Shown piece by piece: positions 31,698-43,371 of a stretch of DNA of 64,000 nt. Within the stretch, counting starts at the first letter, position 1. Every line of letters starts with the position of its first letter. The stretch comes from Termitomyces sp. T153. Lineage: Eukaryota > Basidiomycota > Agaricomycetes > Agaricales > Lyophyllaceae. Under the pieces are notes generated by a model, which was not told where the DNA came from, ran no database searches, and saw only the letters and a program-made list of their open reading frames with translations. A program made the translations under genes and the position numbers. The stretch is from contig JACKQL020000050.1 of assembly GCA_018296165.2 (NCBI GenBank), positions 124,001 to 188,000 on the forward strand, read 5' to 3'.

Positions 31698-33019
31698 ATG
31701 CCACCACAAAATCTCGCGTTTGGGTCGACGCACCATCGCAACCATTCAACATACACGCTGGCCACCGTCAACAACGACGACTCCGACGACCGGGCGCCCC
31801 TCCTCACCCCAGTCACTCCCTCTTATGGCACCGCCAACCATCCCCATTCCCCTTCCAGACCCTCTTCGCGCAAGGTCATCCTCAATGCCACTCTCAAGAT
31901 GGCCGCCATCTTTGTTATCTCTTCTCTCTTTCTTGCCCTGTCTCTGTGGTTAGCTCTTCCAACGCTAGAAGAGTAAGTCTGTGATAGTCCTCATTTGGAA
32001 GAGTCGACTAATGTCTTTACAGAGACGACCGGCCGCGGTTGCGAATTCCGAAATCATTTGTGCAGCTGCAGGACCTCAATGCCCTGCTCAAGAAATACCG
32101 TGACATATATCCCTACCGCATCGTCGTCTGCTATGTGATCACTTACTTTTTGTCCGTTTCTTCTTTTGGCTCTCACACGCTGTACTTATATTGACCCATA
32201 CACAGCCTCCAAGCATTCTCCCTACCTGGATCAATGTATCTTTCCATCCTCGGCGGCGCCGTATGGGGTGTCGCCCGTGCCCTTCCCCTCGCCTGTACTT
32301 GTGTCGCCACCGGTGCCTCTCTCTGTTATCTCATTTCTGCTGCCCTCGGGCCTGCTCTCCTTACTCTGCCTAAATGGAAAGCTGTCCTCGACAAGTGGGC
32401 CAACAAGATCCAGGCTAACAAAGAGAATGTGATCTCTTTTCTTATTGTCCTGCGCATTGCCCCCCTTCCGCCACATTGGGTTGTCAACGCTGTGTGCCCC
32501 CACGTTGGCATCGGTCTGGTCCCCTTCTGGATCAGCACCTGGCTCGGCGTTTTTGGTGTCTCCGTGATACACACTACTATCGGCGGCGGCCTTGACGAGA
32601 TGACAAGCGCAGATGACTTTCATTTAATCAGCTGGCGCAACTTTTTCGGGCTAGCTGCGATTGTCGTTGGAGTGATGATCCCCGTTGGGCTTCGCTATTG
32701 GTTCCGAAAGGAAGTGAACAACGCCGTCGAAGAAGAAGAGGCAACAGAAAGTGAACGTGGCGTTCAACTTGTGGATGATGAAGAAGGCGGTGATACTGTC
32801 CTAGCCGTTGGCCCACCGCCGGTGGTCAAGAAGTTTAACGGTGTGAATGCGCTCGTGGCCCGTGGTGATGACGATGAATACGATGATTCCGATTCTGACG
32901 CAGATGTGATACTAGAGTCTGGACCTCCAATCTCCAATCAAGACGATGATTCCAGCGACCACAGCGACGAGAATATAACCGACTTGAATGTTGCCGCTGA
33001 CTCAAGCAGCCGTTCATAG
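31698..33019 (+). CDS. TMEM41/TVP38-family (VTT domain) membrane protein, 405 aa
   Basis: Multipass protein of the VTT family, whose TMEM41B/VMP1 members are lipid scramblases of the ER; fungal members are often called TVP38-like. Three exons (31698-31972, 32023-32151, 32206-33019). One membrane segment (about residues 71-88, AAIFVISSLFLALSLWLAL) follows a hydrophilic N-terminus. The VTT core begins at FSLPGSMYLSILGGAVWG (about 140-157). Then come further membrane helices, the signature FLIVLRIAPLPPHWVVN, and a last helix AAIVVGVMIPVGL. The C-terminal 110 residues are strongly acidic (DDDEYDDSDSDAD). Only 75 bp separate its start from the stop of the upstream phosphatase, so the two may share regulation. 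Exact substrate unknown. Confidence 0.87.
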
Positions 33020-35449
33020 AATTCATGACCCCATTTACGACTGTATCATTTCCTGTATCCCTCATCGTCATCGTTTCTGCACTTTGCACATACTACATCT
33101 TCACGATCCATTTTCGTTTCGCATTTAGCTATTCCTTTATCCGATTCCCTGTAAACAAACAACTTGTAATAATTTCTGCTGCGCTCCTCCTGGTTTGCGG
33201 AATTCTACATATATGAATTTCTCTCAAGAAGTCAACGATCACCTGTACATTTGTTGCTTCTGGTAAGTACTTTCAGTGGTGCTTCCACTATTCATCTTTT
33301 GCACTGAAGTAACTCCTTTTGTATTAGAGTAATTCCTGCAAATCACCAGATTTGTCCGAACATGCAGGTCTTTGTTCATTTTCTGTTTAGAGTCTGTGGA
33401 CCTGCATACATACCAGCCACTGACCATATGAGCACAGTATCTAAAGGAGATCATGATGGGGATGGGACATGAATAGCAGATAACGAGGCCTTATTTAGAC
33501 ACCTTGTAGTATACTGCAGTCATACAATTCCCTCTGTGTACTCGGGGCTGAAATAAATGGCTAATCCGAAATGGACAAGCCTAGATACCTTTTTTTACTC
33601 TCTGTGGATGTACAACTAACGCATCCGAATCTGACTCTGGTCTCCAGTTTTATTGTTGAAATACAGATCTCGCGCCCCAGTATCCAGGCTCACTCAAACT
33701 TCATTGTAAGACTCGTAAGGACACGTTCCGAACGACATCAGCTGCCACATAGCTATTGGCCCTCCAATATGGCATGCAATTTTACGGCCGACTGAGCGCT
33801 GGCCGTGTGCGCTATGGATTCTTCTTCGTAAGCTTGTAGCTTAGTCGGTCGTGTTGCCTATGGGCATCATATAACAGCTATTTTGTCACTGTCTCCAGAC
33901 CTTTGGACGTTTAGATGCCCCACATGCCAAGGGAAGGGCTTTTCCAGACTCACGTCGATGGAATTACTCTCAGGAGACTCGAAGGGAAATGGAAAGCCAA
34001 TCTCAAACAGACGAAATAAGTCATGGTTTTGACACACGACGTACGTCTGTGTGGCTCGAAATCAAAAAGATACCTGAAAAGCAGATAAGGATTGTAAGAC
34101 CTACGCTCAATGCACTATGTCGGGGATGTAAAATTGACTAAACGACCTGACTCCTTCACATCAAGTGGTTTCCACTCCTGAACGGAATCTCTTAGGCAGT
34201 AAGTGATCTCTGGTAGAATGCAAAGCCCAAATATACAGATGCCAACCGGTCCGAAGGCAACTAGGTGTAGATCGAGGTGCCATGTGTGACGAAAAGGCAG
34301 ATCCTTGGTGTATGATGTATTCAAAGCGGTTTTGAGCAGCATTCTAGAACTCACTTTCTGTGATGTCATTGAAGCCGAGGAGTTTTTTTTGTCCTACTGA
34401 TAGGAGGAGTCATGGACTAGAATGGAGAAGCCTGGTAAACTGTACTGCAAAAAGTGTTCCTGTGTCTTGTGTTAAAAACTTTGGTCTAGTACGGGTGAGT
34501 CAAAATCCGAAAATCTGATTTTCATAGTGTTGGCTCGTACCGGTCCTGTCCCATGCAACCGCAAGAAGCCGAAGTCCTCGGCACTCGCCAGAAATGACAT
34601 TAAGTTGCATGCGATTCCAGAGATTTTCTGTTATTCACCCGAAAATGCCACATATTGTGATATTGATGGATCTTTGTGCAACCATGGCGAAGGTTACTTA
34701 CATGTACTCGAATTTTCCGAGGGACGTCGGAGTAGATACAATCATCTCATATGGTCGGTAGCTGACGAATAGTGGTAGGGAACAGAGACGAAGAAGCCTA
34801 CTTAGACGAAAAGTCGGGAAGGAGGGACTGACTGATTAGGCAGTCCGCGGGCGGTTGACATGTACGGGACAATTCAAGGCCCGAGGCAAGGACATTGATG
34901 ATACCTGCCAAATGCTTGCATTGTCGGTAAGACCAGAATCGGAAAGGGGCCGTGGAGGTCGGGGACGGTGATACCCAAGTGAGACGCGTTTCGGAATACA
35001 AAGTACATATATACAATACGAAAAGGGTGGCGTCAAGCGAAATGGACCGTGCGTGGTAACGAAGACTACTATTGTTGGGGATAAACACAAGGCGCAGTCA
35101 AGAGGTGCTCTGCCACGATGACTACAGAACAGAACTCGAAGTGTGGCCGCAATTGGGAATGGGAAAGGTCAGATGGATGGTCATGCAAGCCATAGGAGTT
35201 ATTGTTTTATAGCAAGAGCAGAGTTAGCAAAAAAAATAATTGATAATAACTTGTCAACTGTCACAAACATGGAATCTTGTCAGCCACAGCTAAGTGCGAC
35301 TCTCGTTTCGCTCCCACCACTGCGCCCTCCAATCTCCTCCCCGTCCCCCGTCCCCAACAGCTTGCTCGCTGTCCAGGACATCCTACACCGCCCTATACCG
35401 CCCCCTGTGGCCCCCGTGTCATTGAGGGTTTCCGGAGTCCCCAGGATAA
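33020..35449. other. Intergenic region of 2.4 kb, no gene recognised
   Basis: CpG content is host-like, unlike the transposon blocks. Short open frames (for example near 34527-34772) show no family I recognise and no consistent splice structure. The last 150 bp before 35450 are pyrimidine-rich (runs of CTCC/CCCC), as in many basidiomycete promoters, and probably belong to the ARID gene. Confidence 0.5.
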
Positions 35450-38400
35450 ATGGCTGATCGTTTACCCCAATACCCCATGATGCCCAACTTCAGTCCTGCG
35501 CTCATGCAGCAACAACAGCAGACGCAACAGCAACAGCAACAGCTCAATCAGCAGCAGCAGCAGCCTCAGCAGACACAAGACTCCCAACAGCCGTTTCCAG
35601 ACGCTGGTCGTATGTGGCAGCAAATGCAACAAATGCCATATAATCGACCGTCAGGTGCGGGAGGTGACATGAATCAGCAACAGCAGAACCCTCAGGCAAG
35701 CTTTTTTTTACTTTTGGTCCACCCGCTGCCTCTCCCATTCGACTCCGCTCGCGCAGTTTGCGTTCTCTTACAGCACTGCAAATACATCGTGTTAGCACAT
35801 TTGCACGAGGTCGTGCAGTACCCGTGATTACTAGCCTTGCCGTTCTACTTTCATCACGTTCTCTTCATCTTATCATGACCCCCTCACCTACCCTCCGACC
35901 CTGTTACTGTTACGTAAAGCCTTCGATTCTCGACTAACCGACGCTGTTCTTCTCCAGATGATGGATCTTATCAGAAATCAGAACCTCGCTCGTATGCAAG
36001 GCATGCAACATAACCAACAACAATTTCCCCTAGGTGGTCAACAAGTGGGCAATATGAGTGGTGGACCTGGAAACAACCAACCACATATCCAAAACCAGTC
36101 TTTCCTCGACTCGGGTTCCAGCCCTTCACAGGTGCCTGGCTTTCCACCGGGCATGTCAAATCCTGGCATGCAGCAGCAGCCACCGGCAAATCGCAATGCC
36201 ATGCTACAAGCTTTACAAGGAAACAACGGTCATGTCAGACAACTCGAAATGCTGCTTGCTCAAAACCAGTCCGGACCAATCAATCTTGCGCAGCGTCTCG
36301 AGCACCAGCGAGTTGTGCAACAGCAAGCTCAGCAGCTACAATCCATGGGCCAGTCTTCACCCGCAGAGCTTTTTGCATCAGGAGCAGTCGATCGTCACCC
36401 TTCTCCTGGCCATCCAAATATTTCCGGTCCGAATCCAATGGGATCTACTAGCGGGGTCAACGCACAGCAGCAGCAGCAGCAACCACGCAGGGTCTCTCCC
36501 GCTGAACTTAACGAACGGATCATGGCTCTTCGTAGTTACATCGCGAACCAGGAGCGGACCCTGGCGCAACTGGGTAGTCAACGAAATCTCACGTCGGATG
36601 GGCAGACCTTAGGACGAATGCGGGGTTTGTCAGATGATATCAAAGTTAAGAAGGAATACTTGGCCAAGATGGTATCAGCCATGAATAACTTGTGAGTAAT
36701 CTGCTCCGTCACATCGCGTTTCGCTCTCATCTTTCTGTCTGTGTATTTTCGCCAGTACTGCCATGACACAGGCGCAAGCACAACAGGCTAATGGTTCAGG
36801 ACAATCTCCCTGGAACTTCAATACGTCTTCCCAATTGACGCCCGGGCAGCCACCGAATGCTCAACAGGTTGGCCATACCAGCATTCCTCAGGGCCATTCC
36901 AGCCCTCTAATTCGCCAACAGGCTCAACAATTACAGCAAATCAATCGCCCATCAGGCCTTACAGGCGCTGTTCCCCGGCCGCCCTCTGTGCAGCGATCTC
37001 ATCCACCCAACCCAGTGCAGGGACCATCTTTAGCTAACCAGTTGTCGCCTAATATCAACCCCCAATTCCCCTTTGCCATCAATAGTGTCAACGGTCCGGC
37101 GTCGTCACCCTTGGCTGGCCCCACTGTTCTGCAACCGTCACTATCAGGAACAATGCAGCTTCCACCCCCATTGGAAAAGAGCCGTTTTGACAGTTCATAT
37201 AAGAATTTCTGTGCGACCAAAGGGGTCAAGCACGATCCTCGTATGATTAATTACGAAGGTCGCGACATCGACCTCTTCATATTGCACACCCATGTCATGC
37301 AAGAAGGAGGGTTTATGAAGGTAAATCTTTTCCCTAATCCAACAGCGAGCTGTTCATTTATAAATCATCGTCACAGGTTGCTTCGCAGGATCTTTGGGGC
37401 GTAATTGGAGGGAGGATGGGCTTCGTTAATTTTCCAGCCAGCGAAACAGAGCCAGCGAAGGCGGGGCCTGGTCTTGCCCAGCGCCTTGCGCAAGTATATC
37501 GAGAGTATCTCGCCCACTTTGATCAAGCTTACATCAGCTCGATAATGGATTCCAAGCGGAAGATGCAAGCGCTTCATCAGGCTCAGATGGCTCAAACACA
37601 AGCAGCAGCAGCAGCCGGAAATACCAATAACGCCCTTGCTTCGAATCAACCTTTGCGCGGAGCGTTGAACGGCAACCAGATCCAGATGGTTGTTGGCTAT
37701 GCTCACCAGTCTGTCGAAGAGCTGAGGCGTCAAGGTGTTCAAGAAAGGATAATATCTTTTGTTGAAACAAACAGAGCTTACCTACAAAGGACCGCCATGG
37801 AGCAGGGAATATTCCGAGGCCAGTTGAGTCAGGGGATGCGTTCCGCTGAGCAGCACAGCACTTCAACCACAGTATCACCATTTCAGAATGGTTCTCATCA
37901 AAACGCTCCCAGCCAACATGCGAATTTCCTTTCACAATCGAATGGGTTGCCGACGTCAATGTCAAGCAACAACTTCGTGGACAATCGCCAACCCTCAATA
38001 CCTCAGCCACAGCATCCGACCATGCAGAATGGGAGTCTCGTCGGCCAGCCTAAAAATATCGGTGAAATACTGCACAGAATAAAAGTCGAGTCTAGGGCTC
38101 ACTGTTAGTTTCTTATAATCCTCGTTCTTTATAGAATTTGATTGATTTTTTTTTCAGTTATGCGGAACACACGAGTCGTTGATGTGCCTATAGAGCAACG
38201 AGCGGAGTTCAATCTTGTCCTCAATCAACTCTTCGTAGCTGCACAAGAGATCGACAAACAACTCCCCAGTTATCTCTTTGTTTTGAAAGCTGAAGAAATT
38301 AAGAAGCTTGCTTTGATAGTACGTGTCTCAGCTACTTTGTCTTCGCTTTGTCCAGCAATGAATTCGTTTTAAGATCCTCACCGTCACACAACAACGAACT

Positions 38401-39651
38401 TTGTTGAATACCGCCAGTCCTCGTTATATTGCCACGCTGGAGTTTCTTAGAACGATGATGCAGCAAATACAACAATCCACTGGTCATCTTCGGCAGCATA
38501 TGGGGCCTTCTCCGCAACAACCCCATCACCCTGCGGGCAATATACCACTGAACAATTTACCCGTACAGGAGATATCTCGACCTTCTTCTTCACTTCCCCA
38601 ACAACCTGTGCCACTCCAGTCCCTCGCGCCTCCCAACCGCCTTCCGATGAACCTTCGTCCACCACCTGTAGTCAAGAAGCCTTCCGGCTCGACGTCGAAT
38701 GCTGCTGTATCCACACCCACACCCCCTTCCTCCTATTCTGCCTCTACTCCCGTTCCCAGTGCCTCTACACCCTCACAAACTGTATCATCTCCCCCTGCCC
38801 CAAAATCTCCTAAAGGCAGAGTATCTATGAAATCCAAGAAACGTCGTCCCTCCGTCAAACGCCCTCCGTCCACACCGGCACCACCCGCAATCGAGCAGGA
38901 ATCCACGCTACCTGTTCCAGGTGGCGTATCATCCAAACGACTTAGAGAAGAAGATGTCATTAATGCACCTGAAGTCAGCCCAGGTGCTTCAGGCTCTGGT
39001 GTCATCAATGAGCCCTCGCCGCCAAAGCGCCCGAAGACTGAAGGCGAATGGGGTGGCCCACTCAATGAGGCTATAACCAAGAAGGCCGAGACCGTTGAAA
39101 ACATCAAGACTGAAGAGGATACCAGCGCATTCTTAGAGCAGATGACGGAGCTCATCAAGATGGCGGGCGAGGGACAGCAAGAGGCGTTATCATCCGATAT
39201 TTCAGAGACATTAGATCAGATTCTCAAGGGATACGGCAGCGTGCCCGACGATTCAGACTCGCTTCATGGTTTCTCCTCCTTCGGCTCTCTAGGAGAGCCA
39301 AGCTCGCAAGCCTCAACGAGCAAACCTCATCCCGACGAATTTGTCGAGTTCTTTGACTTTTCGTCTTTCACCGCGGCTGACGAAGAGAATGATACCGATT
39401 CAAAGGCGCCGACACCGGAGCTATCGTCTACTGGCCCCAGCCCTGATTCAGGCTCGGAAGCTGATGCTGCGCAACATGTAGCGCTTTCAATGGAGCCGCC
39501 AAAGACAGAGGAACTATCGGATCTTCTGAGGATCGGTTCTTGGAAAGAGATTGACGGAGGAGAATCTGCATATTATCACACTGCTGATGGATGGAAATGG
39601 GACAGTCCGATGCCTACACTGGAACAACCGTGGGCTATCTTCAATTCATAG
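35450..39651 (+). CDS. ARID/BRIGHT-domain chromatin protein, SWI1-like, 1236 aa
   Basis: Likely the ARID subunit of a SWI/SNF-type remodeller, nuclear. Six exons (35450-35695, 35958-36691, 36756-37320, 37377-38103, 38158-38318, 38374-39651). The N-terminal 400 residues are glutamine-, asparagine- and proline-rich, with polyQ runs. The ARID domain (about 475-590) reads FCATKGVKHDPRMINYEGRDI, DLFILHTHVMQEGGFMKV, ASQDLWGVIGGRMGF and LAQVYREYLAHFDQAYI. A conserved helical region follows (RRQGVQERIISFVETNRAYL; later LRTMMQQIQQST). The C-terminal half is Pro/Ser-rich with basic KSKKRRPSVKRPP. Intron 1 (35696-35957) is the longest host intron here and fits as GC-AG (donor CAG/GCAAGC). The stop converges on the CCDC130 gene. 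Assignment to SWI1 rather than another ARID family rests on architecture only. Confidence 0.85.
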
Positions 39652-40025
39652 TACGTACAGGATTTGTAGCTTATTCTCGTCATTCCTTATCCCCCACTAA
39701 CATCACCCATCGGCCCATAATGCAACCTGGTGTTTGGTTTATTCTATATTATGGTCTCTCCAGGAGTATTCTCGCTCTATTATTCACCATTTTTTCATAG
39801 CATTGTCATTATATATTCCTTGGTTACGTGCTCTCTGTACTACATAACTGTTGTTTTACTTACTGCTATCGATTTCATGCTGATTCAAACGAGCATCAAT
39901 CATTCCGTTAACAATAATACTACAGCAGTCCGGAATATGAATACAGGGGATGAAGTAATAATAATCGCTACAAGTCTTACATAGAGGTATAGATAATCTC
40001 ATGGGAATTTCATTTCCTCGCGCCG

Positions 40026-41196
40026 TTAGCTGCTCGTCCCACTTGTGAATCGACCGAATGGATCTGTACGACGGGCAGTATTCTCCAAAATGCGAGCCCG
40101 TAAGGAGTCAATGTGTTTACTGGACTGTGTCTTGACTGTTGATGGACTCGATGAGGATGACTGGATTGAAACGATGTCGACAGCTAATCGCCGTCGTTTG
40201 TTGCTCACTCTTGTAGCCAATTCGCGTTGTCCTCGGTCCCATTCTTCCTTAGCTTCCTTGATCGAGGCCTCGTCTTCCTCTAACAGGCGTAGTGTGGCTG
40301 GCAATCCATAGCGATTTCTGATATGGTCATCTGCCTTTTGCTTTTGCTGTTCCACCTTCTTTATCTCCCGAAAACGTTTCCGTACTTTGCTCGACAGTGT
40401 ATATGGATCGGCGTTGTAATTTTCGGACAAGGTTTGCAGGGATTCAAGACGTGGCGCTTCAACTCTTCTTAAATGATTCTGTGCGTCAGTCGTTTTCTCA
40501 AGGGTTGCCAAAGGATCTGCAGCTACAGTTGTTTCTTCGGTATCTGGACACAAAATCAGGCGACAGATAAAGATGCGCGAACAATCTCATACGCACCATG
40601 GATAGCAAACCCGCCGTTTTCCTCAGGGTTCCAATCCTCATTTTTTTGTTTTGCTCCTGAAACAACCACATAGCGAGTGTTCTATACAAGGATGAGGACT
40701 CAGCATCGTGAACACTCGGCGGAGAATGAATGGGCTCACTTTGGGGTCAGTCTGAATCTCGAACCACCCGTCACACAGATGGCATTTGCATCGAAAAGAG
40801 TATATAGGCGTAGAATAATAGTTGCCAATCTTCTTCTTTTCGGCATTGTAGCGTACGCCCATGCCGATATGGTTATTGCATGTCCCGCTACATGAACACT
40901 TGATGCAGGGGTAGCAGACACAAATCAAAATATGCACGCACCACCAAATGTTGAAAGGCAGTTCAAAGCGTGTGATAAGAATCCCTTGATCAATCTTACG
41001 AGCCCTATCGCCTAGAGCATGCTTGCCTACCAAAGAGCCAGATTAAATACGATCTACGGCAGCATGGAGTGGAGGAACCTCTGTATGAATTAAGACTGCC
41101 ATGAGAAGGATCATAGTCTGGAGGATAGTATCTAGGATCGATATCAATTCAGTAAGTAGGTGAATATGAAATGACACACTTATTAAATCCTTGCAT
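40026..41196 (-). CDS. saf4: CCDC130/Saf4-type splicing factor (Yju2/CWC16 family), 301 aa
   Basis: Spliceosome-associated protein of the CWC16 family. Six exons (41196-41180, 41131-41079, 41026-40942, 40887-40740, 40681-40597, 40543-40026). It starts MQGFNKYYPPDYDPSHGSLN, typical of the CCDC130 branch. Then GKHALGDRARKIDQG, FELPFNIWC, and two CxxC pairs (C-G-T-C and C-H-L-C) around NNHIGMGVRYNAEKKKIGNY form the zinc-binding core. KQKNEDWNPEENGGFAIHDT leads into a coiled-coil/basic C-terminal half (LATLEKTTDAQNHLRRVE, KVRKRFREIKKVEQQKQK, VSNKRRRL). The 17-nt first exon encodes only MQGFNK. All introns are GT-AG. It is convergent with the ARID gene and tandem with GH79 (158 bp apart). Confidence 0.92.
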
Positions 41197-41353
41197 GTCG
41201 TCTTAATTTTGACGTCGCTGTAGCTTTAAGAAGTGCCAGTGGAGATTTAAGTAGAAGTTCGAGAGATGCCCATTACGTAATTAGACAAGGCGATCTTTAT
41301 GTAAGTCTCTAAAACCCGACCTTGACAATATCTTATACTGCTACTTATTATTA

Positions 41354-43371
41354 CTATGATTCAAAAACCACTAGAATGACCTCTGTCTCCTGGATGTCAA
41401 GCCCATCTGAAACTAATCTGGTTTCGGTCACGACAGAATTCGCGACACGACCGTCACTCGTTTCATACGTCTGCCCACCCCACGTTAGACCAGATGCATC
41501 TGTTGCATACCTGCACACCAGACATGAGTGATTAAAATCAATAAGAATGGTTCAGAGAATTCACGCTATGGCTAGGCGCTTCAGTGTCATTGTCGTAGCT
41601 GCCTTAAAACCATGGACATTTGTAAATTTAAAATCAAGGTGAACGCTTGTCCTGATTGTACTCTCTGGTAAGTATGCCTTGGAGTTGATGAATACGGCTC
41701 TAACTAGAAGGTAATCTTCGTAGAAGCTGTATCCTGCGATCTGAGGATGGTCTATGTCGATCTCAAGGACCTGAGCCTTCCCAGTCTTGCCGATGGCTTC
41801 TCCAGCAATGACTGCCGCATAATACTGTGGTTGAACATGTGGCGGTGCAGGTGTAGGCAGACTTGATCCATCTAGTGTCGAACGTGCCAATGTAGTAGGT
41901 TGTATCTGATACATCATATTCTTCAATCATCCCACTGACTTTCAAGGAAGGCTGTACTTGCCAAAGAATACTTGAATCCAACTCCTTCGTGGAAAAAGAC
42001 TGTCGATATCCCCAGCTGTGTTCTACAATGGCTCTAGCAATCTTCGATGTACTGAGTTGTCGACTCACGCGAAGAGCGCATAATCGAGGGTCCATAAAGC
42101 TGCTCCTGCTGTGTTGCTGACTCCAGGCGCTCCCTCGGGCGAAAGTTGAGAAAGGTATCTGCTCAATTATAGAATCACATACATGGCAGGAGTAACTGTT
42201 TGTCTCCCCAAGAATATATCCAAGACCTTGGGAGACGGTTGCTTGGATATCGGGAGCAAAGACGGTCAGGTTGCTACGGATGGTGGATTTTGTCATGAGG
42301 TCCGAGAGCAAAGCACTGCCTCCTGTACAAAAGGAACCACTATAGCGATGTTGAGATATTCTAAATCAATGATTAGGTGCGGTTACAACTGACTCTTACT
42401 GCAGTGAAGTTAATACTGACGCGGAGATCAACTTTCCGGGGCCAGTAAGAAGGCCAGCCTGAAAGGCATTCTGTGGAGAAAACCCACTCGCGCCATGTGA
42501 TGAACCAGCAAACGATGCTCCGAGGAACTTCGTACGTGAAGTTGGGCCCAGGTTCGCTGCGGCAGAGACGTTCTGGGCAAAAGCAAGCCATCTTTGGGTT
42601 GGTATATCGAGTTAGATTCCCGTTTCGTAAGTATGATACAGGAAGTACTCAACTCATCAACCCACTGGGTGATATTATATGTGCTAGGTCGAAGGCCGTT
42701 GTTCTTATAAAGATCAGGTTCATTCCCAATCTCCAGATAGTCCAAAATAATTCCAGCCTTCTTGGTCTCGGGCAAAGCGAACGCTTTAATAATTGAAGCA
42801 GTTTCTAGAACAGCAGTGGTGATGTTGTATAACCCAAGATTGACTCCCCAAGTGACGTGGGTATCTGTCAAGCATGAACTTAACGAACTTGATCAGGCAA
42901 AGGTAATATACTTGGAGGGAGGAAACGTGTTGTCGCATAAAAACTGTCCCCAACGGTGACATTTGTAGCTTCCGGATAGGGTACAACCGGAGTGAATGGA
43001 GGGAAGATTGTTTCAGAAAACTTTTGACTGTCACTTTAGAAGCAGATCCACTAAGATTCGTTGCTTACCTCTACGTCTTGGTGGAAGTTTGTATGATCTT
43101 CGGTGTTCCCTCCTATACGGATGTTTGGCGGCTGTCCAGTTAATTGCCGAAGGTTGTCTAAAGTGTTGAAGAAAAATTCATTCCTCGATGTGGTCCCTGC
43201 CCAATCAGTCCACCTGTCCAGTTCAATTGACAGAGATATTAGGGAAGGTAAGACTCGAGGCGCGTTTATTGCAGCACGAGGTGGGATGGAGATAGAGACA
43301 TTGAAAGCAGATATGCGAGATACGATGACTGCAAAAAAGAGGAACTTTTGCACTGGCAGAAAATAAGGCAT
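41354..43371 (-). CDS. Secreted glycoside hydrolase family 79 (beta-glucuronidase type), 531 aa
   Basis: Predicted extracellular enzyme that removes glucuronic acid (or 4-O-methyl-glucuronic acid) from glycans. Nine exons (43371-43069, 43020-42912, 42864-42654, 42591-42421, 42360-42183, 42133-42069, 42022-41962, 41905-41565, 41510-41354). It begins with a signal peptide (FLFFAVIVSRISA). Family segments: RWTDWAGTTSRNEFFFNTLD, PPNIRIGGNTEDHTNF, NTHVTWGVNLG, the acid/base region YLEIGNEPDLY (Glu186), FAGSSHGASGFSP, ISQHRYSGSFC, the nucleophile region YILGETNSYSC, FHEGVGFKYS and LPPHV-like APPHVQPQYYA. Intron 7 (41961-41906) fits as GC-AG (donor GCAAGT). All frames join cleanly, so this is a functional-looking gene at the edge of a repeat block. 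Confidence 0.9.

Noticed and set aside
34527..34772. Possible small gene in the 2.4-kb intergenic gap
   Set aside because: 81 codons without family match, splice context or codon signal; not distinguishable from chance.
36058..36612. Second long plus-strand frame inside the ARID gene
   Set aside because: Out-of-frame shadow of a glutamine-rich coding region (serine-rich because CAG repeats read as AGC).
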